64,000 nucleotides of DNA. It comes from Limnoperna fortunei (Eukaryota; Mollusca; Bivalvia; Mytilida; Modiolidae). The DNA is taken from positions 20,734,460-20,798,459 of the forward strand of contig OX104112.1 of the NCBI GenBank assembly GCA_944474755.1, written 5' to 3'. A model generated the notes under the pieces. The model saw only the letters and a program-made list of their open reading frames with translations, ran no database searches and was not told the origin of the DNA. The position numbers were made by a program, and so were the translations under genes. This document shows, piece by piece, positions 45,030 through 56,500 of the stretch; within the stretch, counting starts at the first letter, position 1, and every line of letters starts with the position of its first letter.

Positions 45030-47353
45030 CTGGAAAGATCAAACAAGAACTTAGCATGGACAAAAAATATGTATAAAATATTCTGACTCAAGTTTATCGT
45101 AATTTCTCATGACATCATTAGTCATATAGGTTTTAAACATGTAATACTGTCTCAGAAATTTGTCTGTTTCATACAAAGGCGAGAGAAATACAAGAAAAGG
45201 TCAGATTATATGAGTCCGTATTACATATCTAAAACAGACATCACAAATTTATCACACGGTAATATCTGGTATCTAAAAGGGTTGGCAGTCTAAAAATCTT
45301 GTTTTATAATGCTCGTTTAAGACAATGAGATGGTCTTTTACTTTTTTGCACTTGGACAAGGTGGGTGTCTCTTTGACACATTCCAGAGTAGCAATCTTAG
45401 ATTTTATTGCATACGTACTTAATTATGTTGTGTACCTTAATTTGTTTATTCATATTTAGCCTTTCAGTGGTTTAATACTTTCAAGCACTACTGATGATAT
45501 GTGCATATGGCTGTATAAAACACTTTAATAATGAATCTATTTCCGTATAAAATGCATTTTATTCTGTGTTGCTTTTGCAGAGACACTATTATTTAAATAG
45601 CCGTTGGGTAATCTATATACTAGGAAATAGCATTCACCAACCTCACAGTTTACGTTATCACTAAAAGACACAACTAATCGCAAAGACAGGAACAAAATAG
45701 ATGGCATAAACTATTGTGTTGGAACAGTCATATAAAAAATTAGGTGGCTGGGTTGAATGGAATAAATGATGATCAAGCTTTAATAGTTATATAATTTCCA
45801 TTGCTACTTATTTCTTAATTTCGAGAGGGCATTACATGAATACTATAAAGAACACTGAAAAAATATATATCATAGGCGTAGCAAGCAGAACAGCCGGTAC
45901 GGTTCAGACCGTACCACTTTAAATTGCAGGCACAGAAAATTGCACCAGTTTTTGTTTGTGAATTGAAATAAAAATGATAGTATTTTATTATATATACGCT
46001 TTAATTTGTGAAGCGTAAATCTATTTTTTAATGACTTTAAATATAAAACAGCAACTGTTATTATCTCAAGTGCATTTTGGTAAGTAACAAATAATAGCAC
46101 ACGGGAAACCTATATTTATATATTCAACATGTACGGTAAACGTGTTGTCGACTCTAAACTTGAATTTCCGACCGTAACACTCAGTATATATAAAAAAGAG
46201 AAATTGTAAATTTTTGGGATGTAAATAACCTTTGACGCGAAATTAAAATTACTATATAACAATGTATTACCCCCACACGTTCTTCATTCAAGTTTATTTT
46301 CATGGCAAGTTCCTGTCTAAGCTGAGCATTGAGGTAATGTGTCTTCTGAAACGCTCTCTCTAGTTCTATGACCTGTTCTTCTTTAAATCTAATCCTCGAA
46401 CGCAGAATTCTTTTTTTTATTGTTTTTCCCAACTCCGGTGCTTGCGTAAAACCATGAATGGGATATCGAGGCACTGTAAAAAAATGTAGATTTTAATCTT
46501 TAAGAAATTATTTTAAAAGGTACATACTGAATAGTGTCTAATGAAAAATAATTTATAATTAATATGAAGAGCTGAAAAATCGCATTTACAATTCGACAGA
46601 CATATTGAAAATTTAAAATCATATCATGATTGTTTTCGTAAATGTTTGTAATTTTCTACACTTAATTCGGTTTTAACAAAATACTAGTTTAAGATGAAAT
46701 GTTTTTCTTTTAGGCAATATTATACTAATTTAAATAAATTAAAATTGCAAATATCATAGTAAGTCAAAAACAGCTTAGTACACAAATGGATAATTTGTGT
46801 GTTATTTTATTATTATTATTACTATTATTTGTAAATATTTTCTAAAAACCGAATGATTTATCATGCCGCTTCATATGTCGACCTGATAAAATGCAAACCC
46901 GCGTGTAAAGATTGATTCATTGCATTTTAAAATTAAAAAATTGGTGCCATTTTTATCAACAAAATTAATGTTTACATATTAATTCTAAGATCTTGTTTTG
47001 ATAAGTATAACATAAAGACAACGTCACATTTATACATGTAATAAAAGAATAAGAATTACTATATATAATAAATGTTACTTTTGGTTAAAACGCGGAATTA
47101 TAATATAAATATTCGGTAAAATGTTTATACGAAAATGTGTGTCCTTGTACATTTACTCACCAAACTTTTCTCTCTGAAATTCACGCATACTTGGTAGAGG
47201 TAATGGTTCTTGTCTAACAGGATCCTGGATGGGTATTGGAGATAATTCTTTTTTAATAATCAATGACGATTCAAGCTGATTATTTTCATCTAGCATTCCT
47301 AATTGATATTTCCCGAGACAAGTCAACTGCCCGTTTTGATAGCGGTAATCCAT
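44949..47353 (-). CDS. paired-like K50 homeobox transcription factor, three exons
   Basis: Join of 47353-47161, 46473-46271 and 45029-44949 gives 158 residues. Exon 1 (64 codons plus 1 nt) encodes an acidic/Pro-rich N terminus with an IKKE sumoylation-type motif (residues 33-36). Exon 2 encodes a linker and homeodomain helices 1-2; exon 3 encodes helix 3 and a 12-residue tail. The homeodomain spans residues 87-146 and keeps the core R5, F8, L16, F20, Y25, R31, L40, V45, W48, F49, N51, R53 and K57. Lys50 predicts preference for TAATCC-type sites. The intron between homeodomain residues 46 and 47 is typical of the PRD class. PAIRED domain, octapeptide and OAR are not seen. Gly46, Met47 and Ser54 are unusual, so it is not a clear Otx, Pitx or Gsc orthologue. 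It probably acts as a nuclear DNA-binding regulator; no expression evidence is available. Confidence 0.85.
45030..46270 (-). other. intron 2 of the homeobox gene (1241 bp)
   Basis: GT-AG intron between homeodomain residues 46 and 47. AT-rich; holds a short repeat-like stretch at about 45873-45945 (CATAGGCGTAGCAAGC, GGTACGGTTCAGACCGTACC, an inverted pair) that resembles the end of a small transposon. No other gene inside. Confidence 0.7.
46271..46473 (-). CDS. homeobox gene exon 2, homeodomain helices 1 and 2
   Basis: The acceptor is TTTTTTTACAG just before 46473 and the donor GGG|GTAATA is at 46270. Encodes residues 65-132, including RSRIRFKEEQVIELERAF and the helix 2 segment LRQELAMKINLNEERV. 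Phase is 1 at entry and 0 at exit. Reading on past the donor gives an unrelated AT-rich tail, which supports a splice here. Confidence 0.85.
46474..47160 (-). other. intron 1 of the homeobox gene (687 bp)
   Basis: GTGAGT donor and a T-rich tract followed by ACAG at the acceptor. AT-rich, with a TTATTATTATTACTATTATT run near 46806-46830; no gene inside. Confidence 0.72.
47161..47353 (-). CDS. homeobox gene exon 1
   Basis: ATG at 47351-47353; donor G|GTGAGT with intron starting at 47160. Encodes residues 1-64 and the first base of codon 65. Composition is well mixed (MDYRYQNGQLTCLGKYQLG at the start, then LPLPSMREFQREKF). No in-frame upstream ATG was found to extend it; an earlier non-coding exon cannot be excluded. 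Confidence 0.78.
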
Positions 47354-47404
47354 TTTAATTGTTCAAAGGTTGAAAACCAAACCTTTTAATGAAATAAGAA
47401 TTTC

Positions 47405-47420
47405 CGTTTTCATATATGCA
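47405..47420 (-). promoter_or_regulatory. possible TATA-like element of the homeobox gene
   Basis: GCATATATGAAAAC on the minus strand, about 60 bp upstream of the ATG. Spacing would leave a short 5' UTR. Weak evidence, since TA-rich motifs are common in this DNA. Confidence 0.2.
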
Positions 47421-48654
47421 GCCTGCATCTGTCAAACCTCATTAGAAAAACATGCATAACCTTTAACACATCGCTCTTTTAATACTTGTTGACATACACT
47501 AACAAGAGTTATTTATTTTATTGTGTTTAATTTATTATGAACTGCTTAAATAACAATGACTTAATATCAAAATATTACCGAAAATAACAGTATTATATCG
47601 AAAGCAAAGTTTGCGAAAATAATTTAAAAATGAAACATAATAACACCATGATTGTAGGGTATGTTGTCAAAATTGCAGTGTAATCTGGAGTCAAAACTGT
47701 AAACAAATTTAAACTTTCTCTGTTCTTTTCTGGTGATTTGAAGTATATTTAATCAGACAATTCCAGTTAGTTAATTGTAGTATTTTATACACCAAAGAAT
47801 TACGTTATTAATCTAGCAATGATGTATGTGGATCTTATCTGCAATTAATTCATTAGACGGGCTTCGTCTAAACGCACTTTTAAAGGTTTGATAGGACAAC
47901 AGCGCCGTGTTTAGATCTGAATGCCCTTTAGTCCGTGTTCTGGACAGTTGTTCGATGTTAAATTATACCCAAATATTGCCAGCTTCAAATGACTTGATAA
48001 AATGAGTTTGTAGGTTAGTTATTCTTGTGAGAACATCGATTCGTTAAATATTTCTGAGGCATGTTTTGCAAGATCTAATTCAGGCTAGTTAAGCAAAGAC
48101 CCATAAAACAACTTTTTAGGTCCACCCATCCATCTAGATATCCCTTTGTATTGTTACTGTCTGGGCAGCATTGATGTCTCGTTCAATAATCGGCTTCTTC
48201 CAACAATCTGTGTCCCCCAAATTCCTTAGGAGTAGCACAGTTTTATGCATATCTAGAATAAGGTATCTTCCCATCTCTTTTAATCCTGCCTCTTTGAACA
48301 GTACCTTTGTCTCGGCAAATCCTATTGATAGTGTGATATGCCCAATCTACTTCAGTTTTCTTTTGTTTACGGTGGTCAGTAGGTCTTTATAAGGTCCAAT
48401 AGTTCGACTGATTATGGTTTTCACTTCTTCGTTTATTATGTAATCTCTATAGAAAACGTTTTGTCTTGACTAATTGAAATCAAATTTTGTCAATGTTTAT
48501 TGCATGTATTATGACTTTTTTATTTTAAATTCAGAATGAACTTAACCACCACTACATTAGTACTGTTAGCATATGACCCGTTAGGAAGGCATAGTGTATG
48601 ATTGTATATTTAAATGAATTGCTATTTACATATGTTTTTTGCTCTCATCTTAAA
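47421..48654. other. upstream flank of the homeobox gene, no supported gene
   Basis: Mostly unique-looking AT-rich DNA. At 48130-48400 both minus-strand frames stay partly open (for example KEFGGHRLLEEADY), perhaps decayed retroelement sequence, but I could not place it. Confidence 0.35.
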
Positions 48655-48845
48655 TCAATAGTTGCTGTCTCCGAAACCGTTGAACCACTTGAAGCCAACA
48701 TATCAGTCATTAAATAATCTTCAACAAAGATTATGTTTTCCAGGCCAAAAAGAAATAAAAATATGACTACCAACACAAGACCTTTGTCAGCATAGGACTG
48801 GGAAAGGTTTTTTAGAAGTCCGTGCCTGTTGTGTTTAACCAATAT
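48655..48845 (+). mobile_element. degenerate family A core relic
   Basis: CTGTCTCCGAAACCGTTGAA, AATATGACTACCAACACAAG and CAGCATAGGACTGGGAAAGG match the 165-bp core of A4 and A6 at low identity. No termini remain. Confidence 0.6.
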
Positions 48846-49159
48846 CTCATCTTCTATTTATTAGGCACGCTATGCAACCCTGTTATTTCATACTTTTGGG
48901 ATTTATTTTGTGTGTGTTTTCAGCTATTAGCTTTACAACTGAAATAGATTAGAAAAACTGAACAGTAAAGCAACGTTTAGTCTTACATTTAGCTGATATT
49001 CACCATATATGTTAAGGACCCCCCACCATGCAACCCTTTTATTTTACCCTGTGCTGATTTGGATTAAAAGGGCGGGGTCACAGCAAACGGTACGTCATGT
49101 TACCATTTTATTTTTCACTTAATTCAGACCAACACGTACATGTGTGAAGCTTTAGAATG
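48846..49159. other. intergenic DNA, no feature seen
   Basis: No gene recognised before the 51-bp satellite. Confidence 0.45.
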
Positions 49160-51832
49160 ATGAAAGCTACCCCACCATTACATCTTTTGTATATAAGGTG
49201 TACTATAACTTCATATGTTATTCCACTATGATATCTTTTGTAAATAAGGTGTACTATAGCCTCACATGTTACTCCAACATGATATCTTTTGTGTATATGG
49301 TGGACTACAACCGGCTATGTTACCCAAAAATGATATCGTTTGTGTATAATGTGTACTATAACCTCATATATTACCCCACCATGATATCTTTTTACAGCTA
49401 TCTATGTTACCCCACCATATCTTTTTATATAAGGTGTACTATATCCTCATATGTTACCCCACCATGATATCTTTAGTATATAAGGTGTACTACCGGTATA
49501 TCCTCATGTTACTCCACCATGATATCGTTTGTATATAGGATGTCCTATAACCTCCTATGTTACTCCACCATGATATCTTTTGTATATAAGGTGTACTATA
49601 TCCTCTTATGTTACCCCACCATGATATCGTATGTACATAAGGTGTACTATAGCCTTCTAAGCTACCCCACCATTATATCTTTTGTATATGAGGTGTACTG
49701 TCACTTCATATGTTATTCCACCATGATATCTTTTGTATATAAGGTGTACTATAGCCTCACATGTTACTCCACCATGATTTCTTTTGTATATAGGATGTCC
49801 TATAACCTCCTGTGTTATCCCACTATGATATCTTTTGTATATAAGATGCACTGTTACCTATGTTATCCCACCATGATATCTTTTGTATATATGGTGGACT
49901 ATAACCGCCAATGTTTCCCCACAATGAGATCTTTTTTTATATAAGTGGACTATGGCCTCCTATATTACCCCTCCATGACATCTTTTGTGTATTAAGTGTA
50001 CTAAAACCTCATTTGTTACCCAACCATATCTTTTTACAGCATTCTATGTTGCTCCACCGTGATATCTTTTTTATGTAAGGTGTACTTTAACATCATATGT
50101 TACCCCGCCATGATATCTTTTGTATATTAGGGTGTAATTTAACCTCCTATATTACTCCAACATGATATCTTTTGTGTATATGGTGGACTATAACCGGCTA
50201 TGTTACCCCACAATGATATCTTTTGTGTATAAGGTGTACTATAACCTCATATGTTACCCCACCATGGTATCTTTTTTGTATAAGGTGTACTATAACCTCA
50301 TATGTTACCCCACAATGATATCTTTTTTGTATAAGGTGTACTATAACCTCATATGTTACCCCACAATGATATCTTTTTTGTATAAGGTGTACTATAACCT
50401 CATATGTTACCCCACAATGGTATCTTTAGTATATAAGATGTACTATAGCCTCACATGTTACTCCACCATGATTTCTTTTGTATGTAAGGTGTACTATAAT
50501 CTCATATATTAGTCCAATATGATATTTTTGTTTATAAGGTGTACTCCACCATGATATCTTTTGTATACAAAGTGGAATGTAACCGCCTATATTACCCGTC
50601 CATGATATCTTTTGTATATAAGACACACTGTAGCATTCTATGCTACCCCACAATGATATCTTTTGTATGTAAGGTGTACTATCGCCTTCAATTTTATCCC
50701 ACCATCATATCTTTTGTATGTAAGGTGTAGTATAGCCTCCTTTATTACCCCACCATGACATCTTTTGTACATGTATATAAGGTGTACTATAGCCTCCAAT
50801 TTTACCCCACTATCATATCTTCTGTATGTAAGGTGTACTTTAACCTCATATGTTACCCCAATATGATATCTTTTGTTTATAAGATGTACTCCACCATGAT
50901 ATCTTTTGTGTATATGGTGTGCTATATCCGGCTATGTTACCCCACAATGATATCTTTTGGATGTAAGGTGTACTATAATATCCTATGTTGCCCTACCATG
51001 ATATCTTTTTTTCAGCTTTCTATGTTACCCCTCCGTGATATCTTTTTTATGTAAGTTGTACTTTAATATCATATGCTACCCCACCATGATATCTTTTGTA
51101 CTATAGCCTCACATGTTACTCCACCATGATATTATTTGTATATAGGAAGTCCTATAACCTCCTATGTTACTCCACCATACCAATTGAATTTTAGGTGTAC
51201 TATAGCCTCCTTTGTTACCTCTCCATCATATCTTAATATGTACATAAGGTGTACTAAGGCCTAGTTTGTTACACTTTCATATTTTTTATATAAGCTGGAT
51301 AATAGCCTCCTATATTACCCCTCCATGATATCTTTTGTGTATAATGTGTACTATAACCTCATATGTTACCCAGCCATGATATCTTTTTTTCAGCTTTCTA
51401 TGTTACACCACCGTGATATCGTTTTTGTGTAAGGTGTACAATAGCATCATATGTTACCTCACCGTGATATCTTTTGTACATAAGGTGTACTATAGCCTTG
51501 CATGTTACTAGTTATTTAGATTTAAGGTGTACTATAACTTCAGATGTCACCCCACTTTGATGTCTCGTGCATATAAGATAAACTATAGCATCCTATGTTT
51601 ATCGCACAATGATATCTTTTGTATATAAGGTGTACTTTAACCTCATGTGTTACCCCACCATGATATCTTGTAGATAAGGTGTTCATTAGCCTCCTATTTT
51701 ACCCCACTATGATATCTTTTGTATTTATGGTGTACTATAGCCTTCTATGTTACCCCAACATGATATCTTTTGGATGTAAGGTGTACTATAACCTCATTTG
51801 TTACCCCACTATGATATATTTTGTATATAATT
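49160..51832 (+). repeat. 51-bp satellite array
   Basis: About 52 tandem copies, consensus ATGTTACCCCACCATGATAT, CTTTTGTATATAAGGTGTAC, TATAACCTCAT. Because 51 is divisible by 3, one plus-strand frame reads a 17-residue repeat (MISFVYKVYYNLICYPT) through several copies. Frames of up to 141 residues therefore arise from the repeat and are interrupted wherever a copy has an indel, which argues against coding selection. A nearly identical sub-block lies at 50260-50420. Confidence 0.95.
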
Positions 51833-51879
51833 CTAATATGATTTGCATATTTAGAAATACGTTTATTTGATTGGTCTAG

Positions 51880-52462
51880 ATTACTTCCGGTTGAGGTTTC
51901 TAACGAAATTTATTTTTTGATAAATGAAGTTGACTCAATTTATTTTAGGATAAACGACGTTGACCGAACTATTTTTAGCGTAACCAATGTAAACAAAGAT
52001 GGCGGCTTTTAATGTCGAAAGTAGCGATCAACGTACAAATTTTTGGATTAAGGCAGTTCCTCTGTAACCATGCATAGTAGGATTATAGGTTGCCGATGAA
52101 TAATACATGGCTGTCTAGTAGGTGTCACCTGACCTTGACCTCAATTTTACAGTCCAGTGACTACGTTACAGTTTTTGGTTTAAGGCATTTCCTATGTAAA
52201 CATGAATGGTAGGATTACAATATTTTGGATATAGGCGTGCCGGTGGCTGATGAATAGTACATGACTGTCTGGTAGGTGTCGATTTACTTTGACCTCAATT
52301 TTACGATCCAGTGACTAGGTCAAAAATTAGGATAAGGTCAGTTCCTATACCCATGCATTGTATATTTAAAAGACAATTTAATGTAATTTACATGTTGCTC
52401 ATTAAGTAATATTTCAATACTGTTGCGGAATGCAGGTGAGCCATTTTTCTGTGTCCACACCC
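51880..52462 (-). mobile_element. family B Helentron-like element, diverged copy
   Basis: Reverse orientation relative to 12892-13876. The right edge (GGCTCACCTG read on minus, and TTTTTCTGTGTCCACACCCG on plus) corresponds to the left end of the complete copy. Two or three cores (CTGTCTAGTAGGTGTCACCT, GACCTTGACCTCAATTTTAC) are recognisable. Confidence 0.72.
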
Positions 52463-52739
52463 GTTACTATTATTAAAAATTATCACAAGTGAAGTTTATC
52501 ACATTCCAACTGACCATTAACTTATAGGGCTCTTAATGGTAATTTTGTTTAATTTACTTGGTTAATTGCATATTTGGCATTTTTAAAGTCATTATAAACC
52601 TTCATTTTTCTCAGTCTTTTTTCCATGTTTTTCATACAACAAATGTATGAAATACAGAGAATGGTCTCCGACTCAAATGATTAATGCTTTGAATAATAAA
52701 TAATATTATTCTATATTTTATGTATACCAACAACCAAAA
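52463..52739. other. AT-rich intergenic DNA, no feature seen
   Basis: No gene or repeat recognised. Confidence 0.45.
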
Positions 52740-52860
52740 ATATAATAATAATAATAAGTTTTATTTAAAGTCGGTATATAAGTTACAACAAAGTGACAAA
52801 CACGAGCTCCAAAGAGCTTTTGACCGACATATGTACCATATATATGTAAGGTGTGTGAAC
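52740..52860 (-). mobile_element. LINE 3' end with (TTA)n tail
   Basis: On the minus strand: GGTCAAAAGCTCTTTGGAGC, a short unique stretch, TTTAAATAAAACTTATTATTA and a TTA-repeat tail. AATAAA followed by a short trinucleotide tail is the pattern of CR1/L2-clade 3' ends. 5'-truncated, no coding part. Confidence 0.45.
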
Positions 52861-52865
52861 GTAAC

Positions 52866-52952
52866 CAAATTGTATTTGTATTAATATATCCTGTAGATTT
52901 TGAATTCTTTGTATTTGTATTAATATATATCCTGTAGATTTTGAATTCTTTG
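52866..52952 (+). repeat. tandem duplication of about 45 bp
   Basis: TTGTATTTGTATTAATATAT, CCTGTAGATTTTGAATTCTT occurs twice in direct order, differing by a TA indel. Confidence 0.8.
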
Positions 52953-53080
52953 AAATGTTAATTCATCTGTACCTACACATAATTATGTAACACAGAAGTA
53001 TACAAATAAAATAAATATTAAAAAGTTTATTTTCCAGTGTAATCCAATTGGTAGATTTCGACTTAGCCCAGTTATTTTTT

Positions 53081-53290
53081 TTCACTCCACACTTTTCCAG
53101 TGGCAGTCAAAATTGTATTCCCTGTGACCCATCCCACCCCCATTTCCCCTTGATTTATTGTTTGTTTACTTGTTCCCGTCCTTAATATAGCTGAAATACT
53201 GCTCGCTGGACGTAAATCAGACATCCAGTCGATCAATCAATCGATTGATTGATGTTTGCTTTACATAGAGGAGTATTTCGGCTAAATATG
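53081..53290. mobile_element. two SINE-B 3' ends in head-to-head inversion
   Basis: A plus-oriented SINE-B 3' part (53081-53240; CTCCACACTTTTCCAGTGGC to ATACTGCTCGCTGGACGTAA) meets an inverted tail fragment (53243-53288; GATTGATGTTTGCTTTACAT). This makes the palindrome TCAATCAATCGATTGATTGA at the junction. Confidence 0.7.
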
Positions 53291-53310
53291 CTAAAATCGG
53301 GGAAGATGGT

Positions 53311-53564
53311 TTTTGTTTGTTTGCATGAATGTTGTTTAACGCCACTTTCAGCAACTTTTCAGCTAAATCAAGGCGGCCAGTTTTTTGGGGGGGAGGAAGC
53401 CGGAGAAAACCCCGACCTTCGGTTGGAAACTGGCAATCCTTGTCAGTTTAGATTAGAGTCATGTTCACCCTGCCCGCAGTGAGACTAGACCCGCAATCTC
53501 AGTGTTGACAGACCATGTGATCAAAAGTTGACGAACTACCTTAGCCATTCGGCCACCGAGGCCC
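53311..53564 (-). mobile_element. SINE-A copy 3
   Basis: Minus-strand SINE-A with degenerate box A and box B (GGCCTCGGTGGCCGAATGGC; TTGCGGGTCTAGTCTCAC) and the GTGGCGTTAAAC end. It abuts the start of the 22-bp satellite. The 77-residue plus frame over it is not a gene. Confidence 0.82.
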
Positions 53565-53572
53565 GCCCCTAT

Positions 53573-56500
53573 AAAGGTATGGAGTAGCGGTGGTAAAGGA
53601 ATCGATGGGATATGGAACTAAAGCGATGGAGTGCAGTAGTAAAGGGATGGAGTAATAATGGTAGTAAAGTAATAGAGAAACAGTATTAAAAGGAAGGAGC
53701 AATAATAGCAGTTTAGTGATGGATTAATAGTAGTAATGAGATGGAGTACCAGAAGTAAAGGGATGGAGTAATGTATTAGAAGGGTGGAGTAACAGTATTA
53801 AAGGGATAGAGTATCAATACTAAAAGGATGTAGTAACGGTGGTAAAGGAATCGATGGATAATAGAAGTAAAGAGATGGAGTAACGGTAGTTGATGGAATA
53901 ACAGTAGCCAAGGGATAGAGTAAAATGATGTCGTAACAGTAGTGAAGGGATAGAGTAACGCATTAAACGGATGTAATTACAGTTGCAAAGGCATGGGTAT
54001 ACAGTTACAAAAAGATGAAGCAACACTGTAAAAAGATGTGGTAAAGGGATAGAGTAACATAAAGGGATGGGGCAAAAGTAGTAAAGGGATAGAGTAACGT
54101 AGTAAAATGATTTAGTAACAGTAATAAAGGGATGGAGGGACAATGGCAAAGGGATAGAGTAATATAGTAAAGGGATGCAGCAACAGTAGTAAAGGTATAG
54201 AGTAACGTAGTAACAGGATGTTGTAAAAGTAGTAAATGGATGGATGAACAGTAGAAAGGAATGAACTAATACGGAAAAGGGATGGAGTAACGGTAGTAAA
54301 GGGACGTAGAAACAGTAGTAAAGGGATAGAGTAGTGGTAGTAAAGTGATGATGGAAAAACGGTAGTAAAAGGTTGAGAGAAGATGGATTAACAGAGCAAT
54401 GGTAGTAAAAATGTAGTAACAGTAGTAAAGAGATGGAGTAAAAGGACTTAAGGGTTGGAGGATAAGTAGCAAAAGGAAAGAGTAACACAGTAAAGGGATG
54501 TAGTAACAGTAGTAAAGGGATAGAGTAAAGGTAGTAAAGAGCAGGAGAAATGGTAGTAGAAGGTTGAGATATCGGTGGATTAACAGTAGTAACGGGATGA
54601 AGTAACGGAAGTAAAGGAATGGATTAACAGTAGAAAGGATTGAAGTAATATAGTTAACGGATATAGTTACAGTAGTAAAGGGATAGAGTAACACGGTAAA
54701 GGGACGCAGAAACTGTAGCAAAGGCATAGAGTAGTGGTAGCAAAGTGATGATGAAGAAACGGAAGTAAAAGGTTGAGATATGGTAGTATAGTGATGGATT
54801 ACCAGTAGTAATGGGGTGGAGTCAGGTAGTAAAAAAAATGTAGTGACAGTAGTAAAGGGTTGGAGGAAAAGAAGCAAAGGAATGTAGTAACAGTAAAAGG
54901 GTGCAGTAACAGTAGTAAAGGTATTGAGTAACATATTAAAAGATGGAGTAACAGTAGTAACGGGATGGAGTAACGGTAGTAAAGGGATGGAGTAACAGTA
55001 GTACAGTAGTAAAGGGATGGAGTAACGGCAGTAAAGGGATGGAGTAACAGTAGTAATAGGATGGAGTGACAAAAGTTAAGGAATGTAGTAACAGTTGTAA
55101 ATGGATGGAGTAACGGTAGGAAACGGATGTAGTTACAGTAGTAAAGGGATGGAGTAACGGTAGTAAAGGGATGGAGTAACAGTTGTAATGGGATGGAGTA
55201 ACGGTAGTAAAGGGATGGAATAACAGAAGTAAAGGAATGTAGTAACAGTAGTAAAGGGATGGAGCAACGGTAGTAAAGGGATGTGGTAACAGTAGTAAAG
55301 GGATGGGGTAACGGTAGTAAAGGGATGGAATAACGGTAGTAAAGGAATGGAGTAACAGTAGTAAAGGGATGGAGTAGCAGTAGTAAAGGATGTAGTAACA
55401 GTAGTAACGCTAGTAAAGAAATGGAGTAACAGTAGTAAAGAAATGGAGTAACAGTAGTAAAGGACTGGAGTAACGGTAGTAAAGACATGTAGTAACAGTG
55501 GTAAAGGGATGGAGAAACAGTAGTAAAGGGATGGAGTAACAGTAGTAAATGGATGGATGAACAGTAGAAAGGAATGAAGTTACATGGTAAAGAGATGCAG
55601 TAACAAGAGTAAGGGATGGATTAAAAGTAGTAACGGAATATAGTAAGGGTAGTAAAGGAATGTAGTAACAGTAGTAAAGAAATGGAGTAACGGTAGTAAA
55701 GGGATGTAGTAACAGTAGTAAAGGGATGGAGTGAAGCTAGTGCAGAATGGAGTAATTGTAGTAACGGGACGGAGTAACGGTAGTAAAGGAACGTAGTAAC
55801 AGTAGTACCGGGATGGAGTAACGGTAGTAAAGGAAGTAAAGGAATGTAGTAACTGTAGTAAAGAGATGGATTAATGGTAGTAAAGGGATGTAGTAACAGC
55901 AGTAAAGGGATGGAGTAACAGTAGTAAAGGGATGGAGTAACGGTAGTAGAAGGTTGAGATATCGGTAAATTAACAGTAGAAATAGGATGCAGTAACGATA
56001 GTAAAGAAATGCAGTAACAGTAGTAAAGGAATGGAGTAACGGTAGTAAAGGGATGTAGAAACATATAAAGGGATGGAGTAACATATAAAGAGATAGAGTA
56101 ACGGTAGTAAAGGGACGTAGAAACAGTAGTAAAGGGATAGAGTAGTGGTAGTAAAGTGATGATGGAAAAACGGTAGTTAAAGGTTGCGATATTGTAGTAT
56201 AGTGATGGATTAACAGAGCAATGGTAGTAAAAATGTAGTAACAGTAGTAAAGAGATGGAGTAAAAGGACTAAAGGGTTGGAGGATAAGTAGCAAAAGGAA
56301 AGAGTAACACAGTAAAGGGATGGAGTAACAGTAGTAGAGGGATAGAGTAAAGGTAGTAAAGAGCAGGAGAAATGGTAGTAGAAGGTTGAGATATCGGTGG
56401 ATTAACAGTAGTAACGGGATGAAGTAACGGTAGTAAAGGAATGGATTAACAGTAGAAAGGATTGAAGTAATATAGTTAAGGGATATAGTTACAGTAGTAA

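Noticed and set aside
46181..46474. Single-exon homeobox frame continuing past the helix 2 region into VIHCYIVILISRQ
   Set aside because: Helix 3 would be missing. A GTAATA donor at 46270 and the exon at 45029-44949 restore it, so the tail after residue 132 is intron.
49198..51870. Plus-strand frames of 63-141 residues with MISFVYKVYY repeats
   Set aside because: They follow from a 51-bp satellite with period divisible by 3, and indels between units break them repeatedly.
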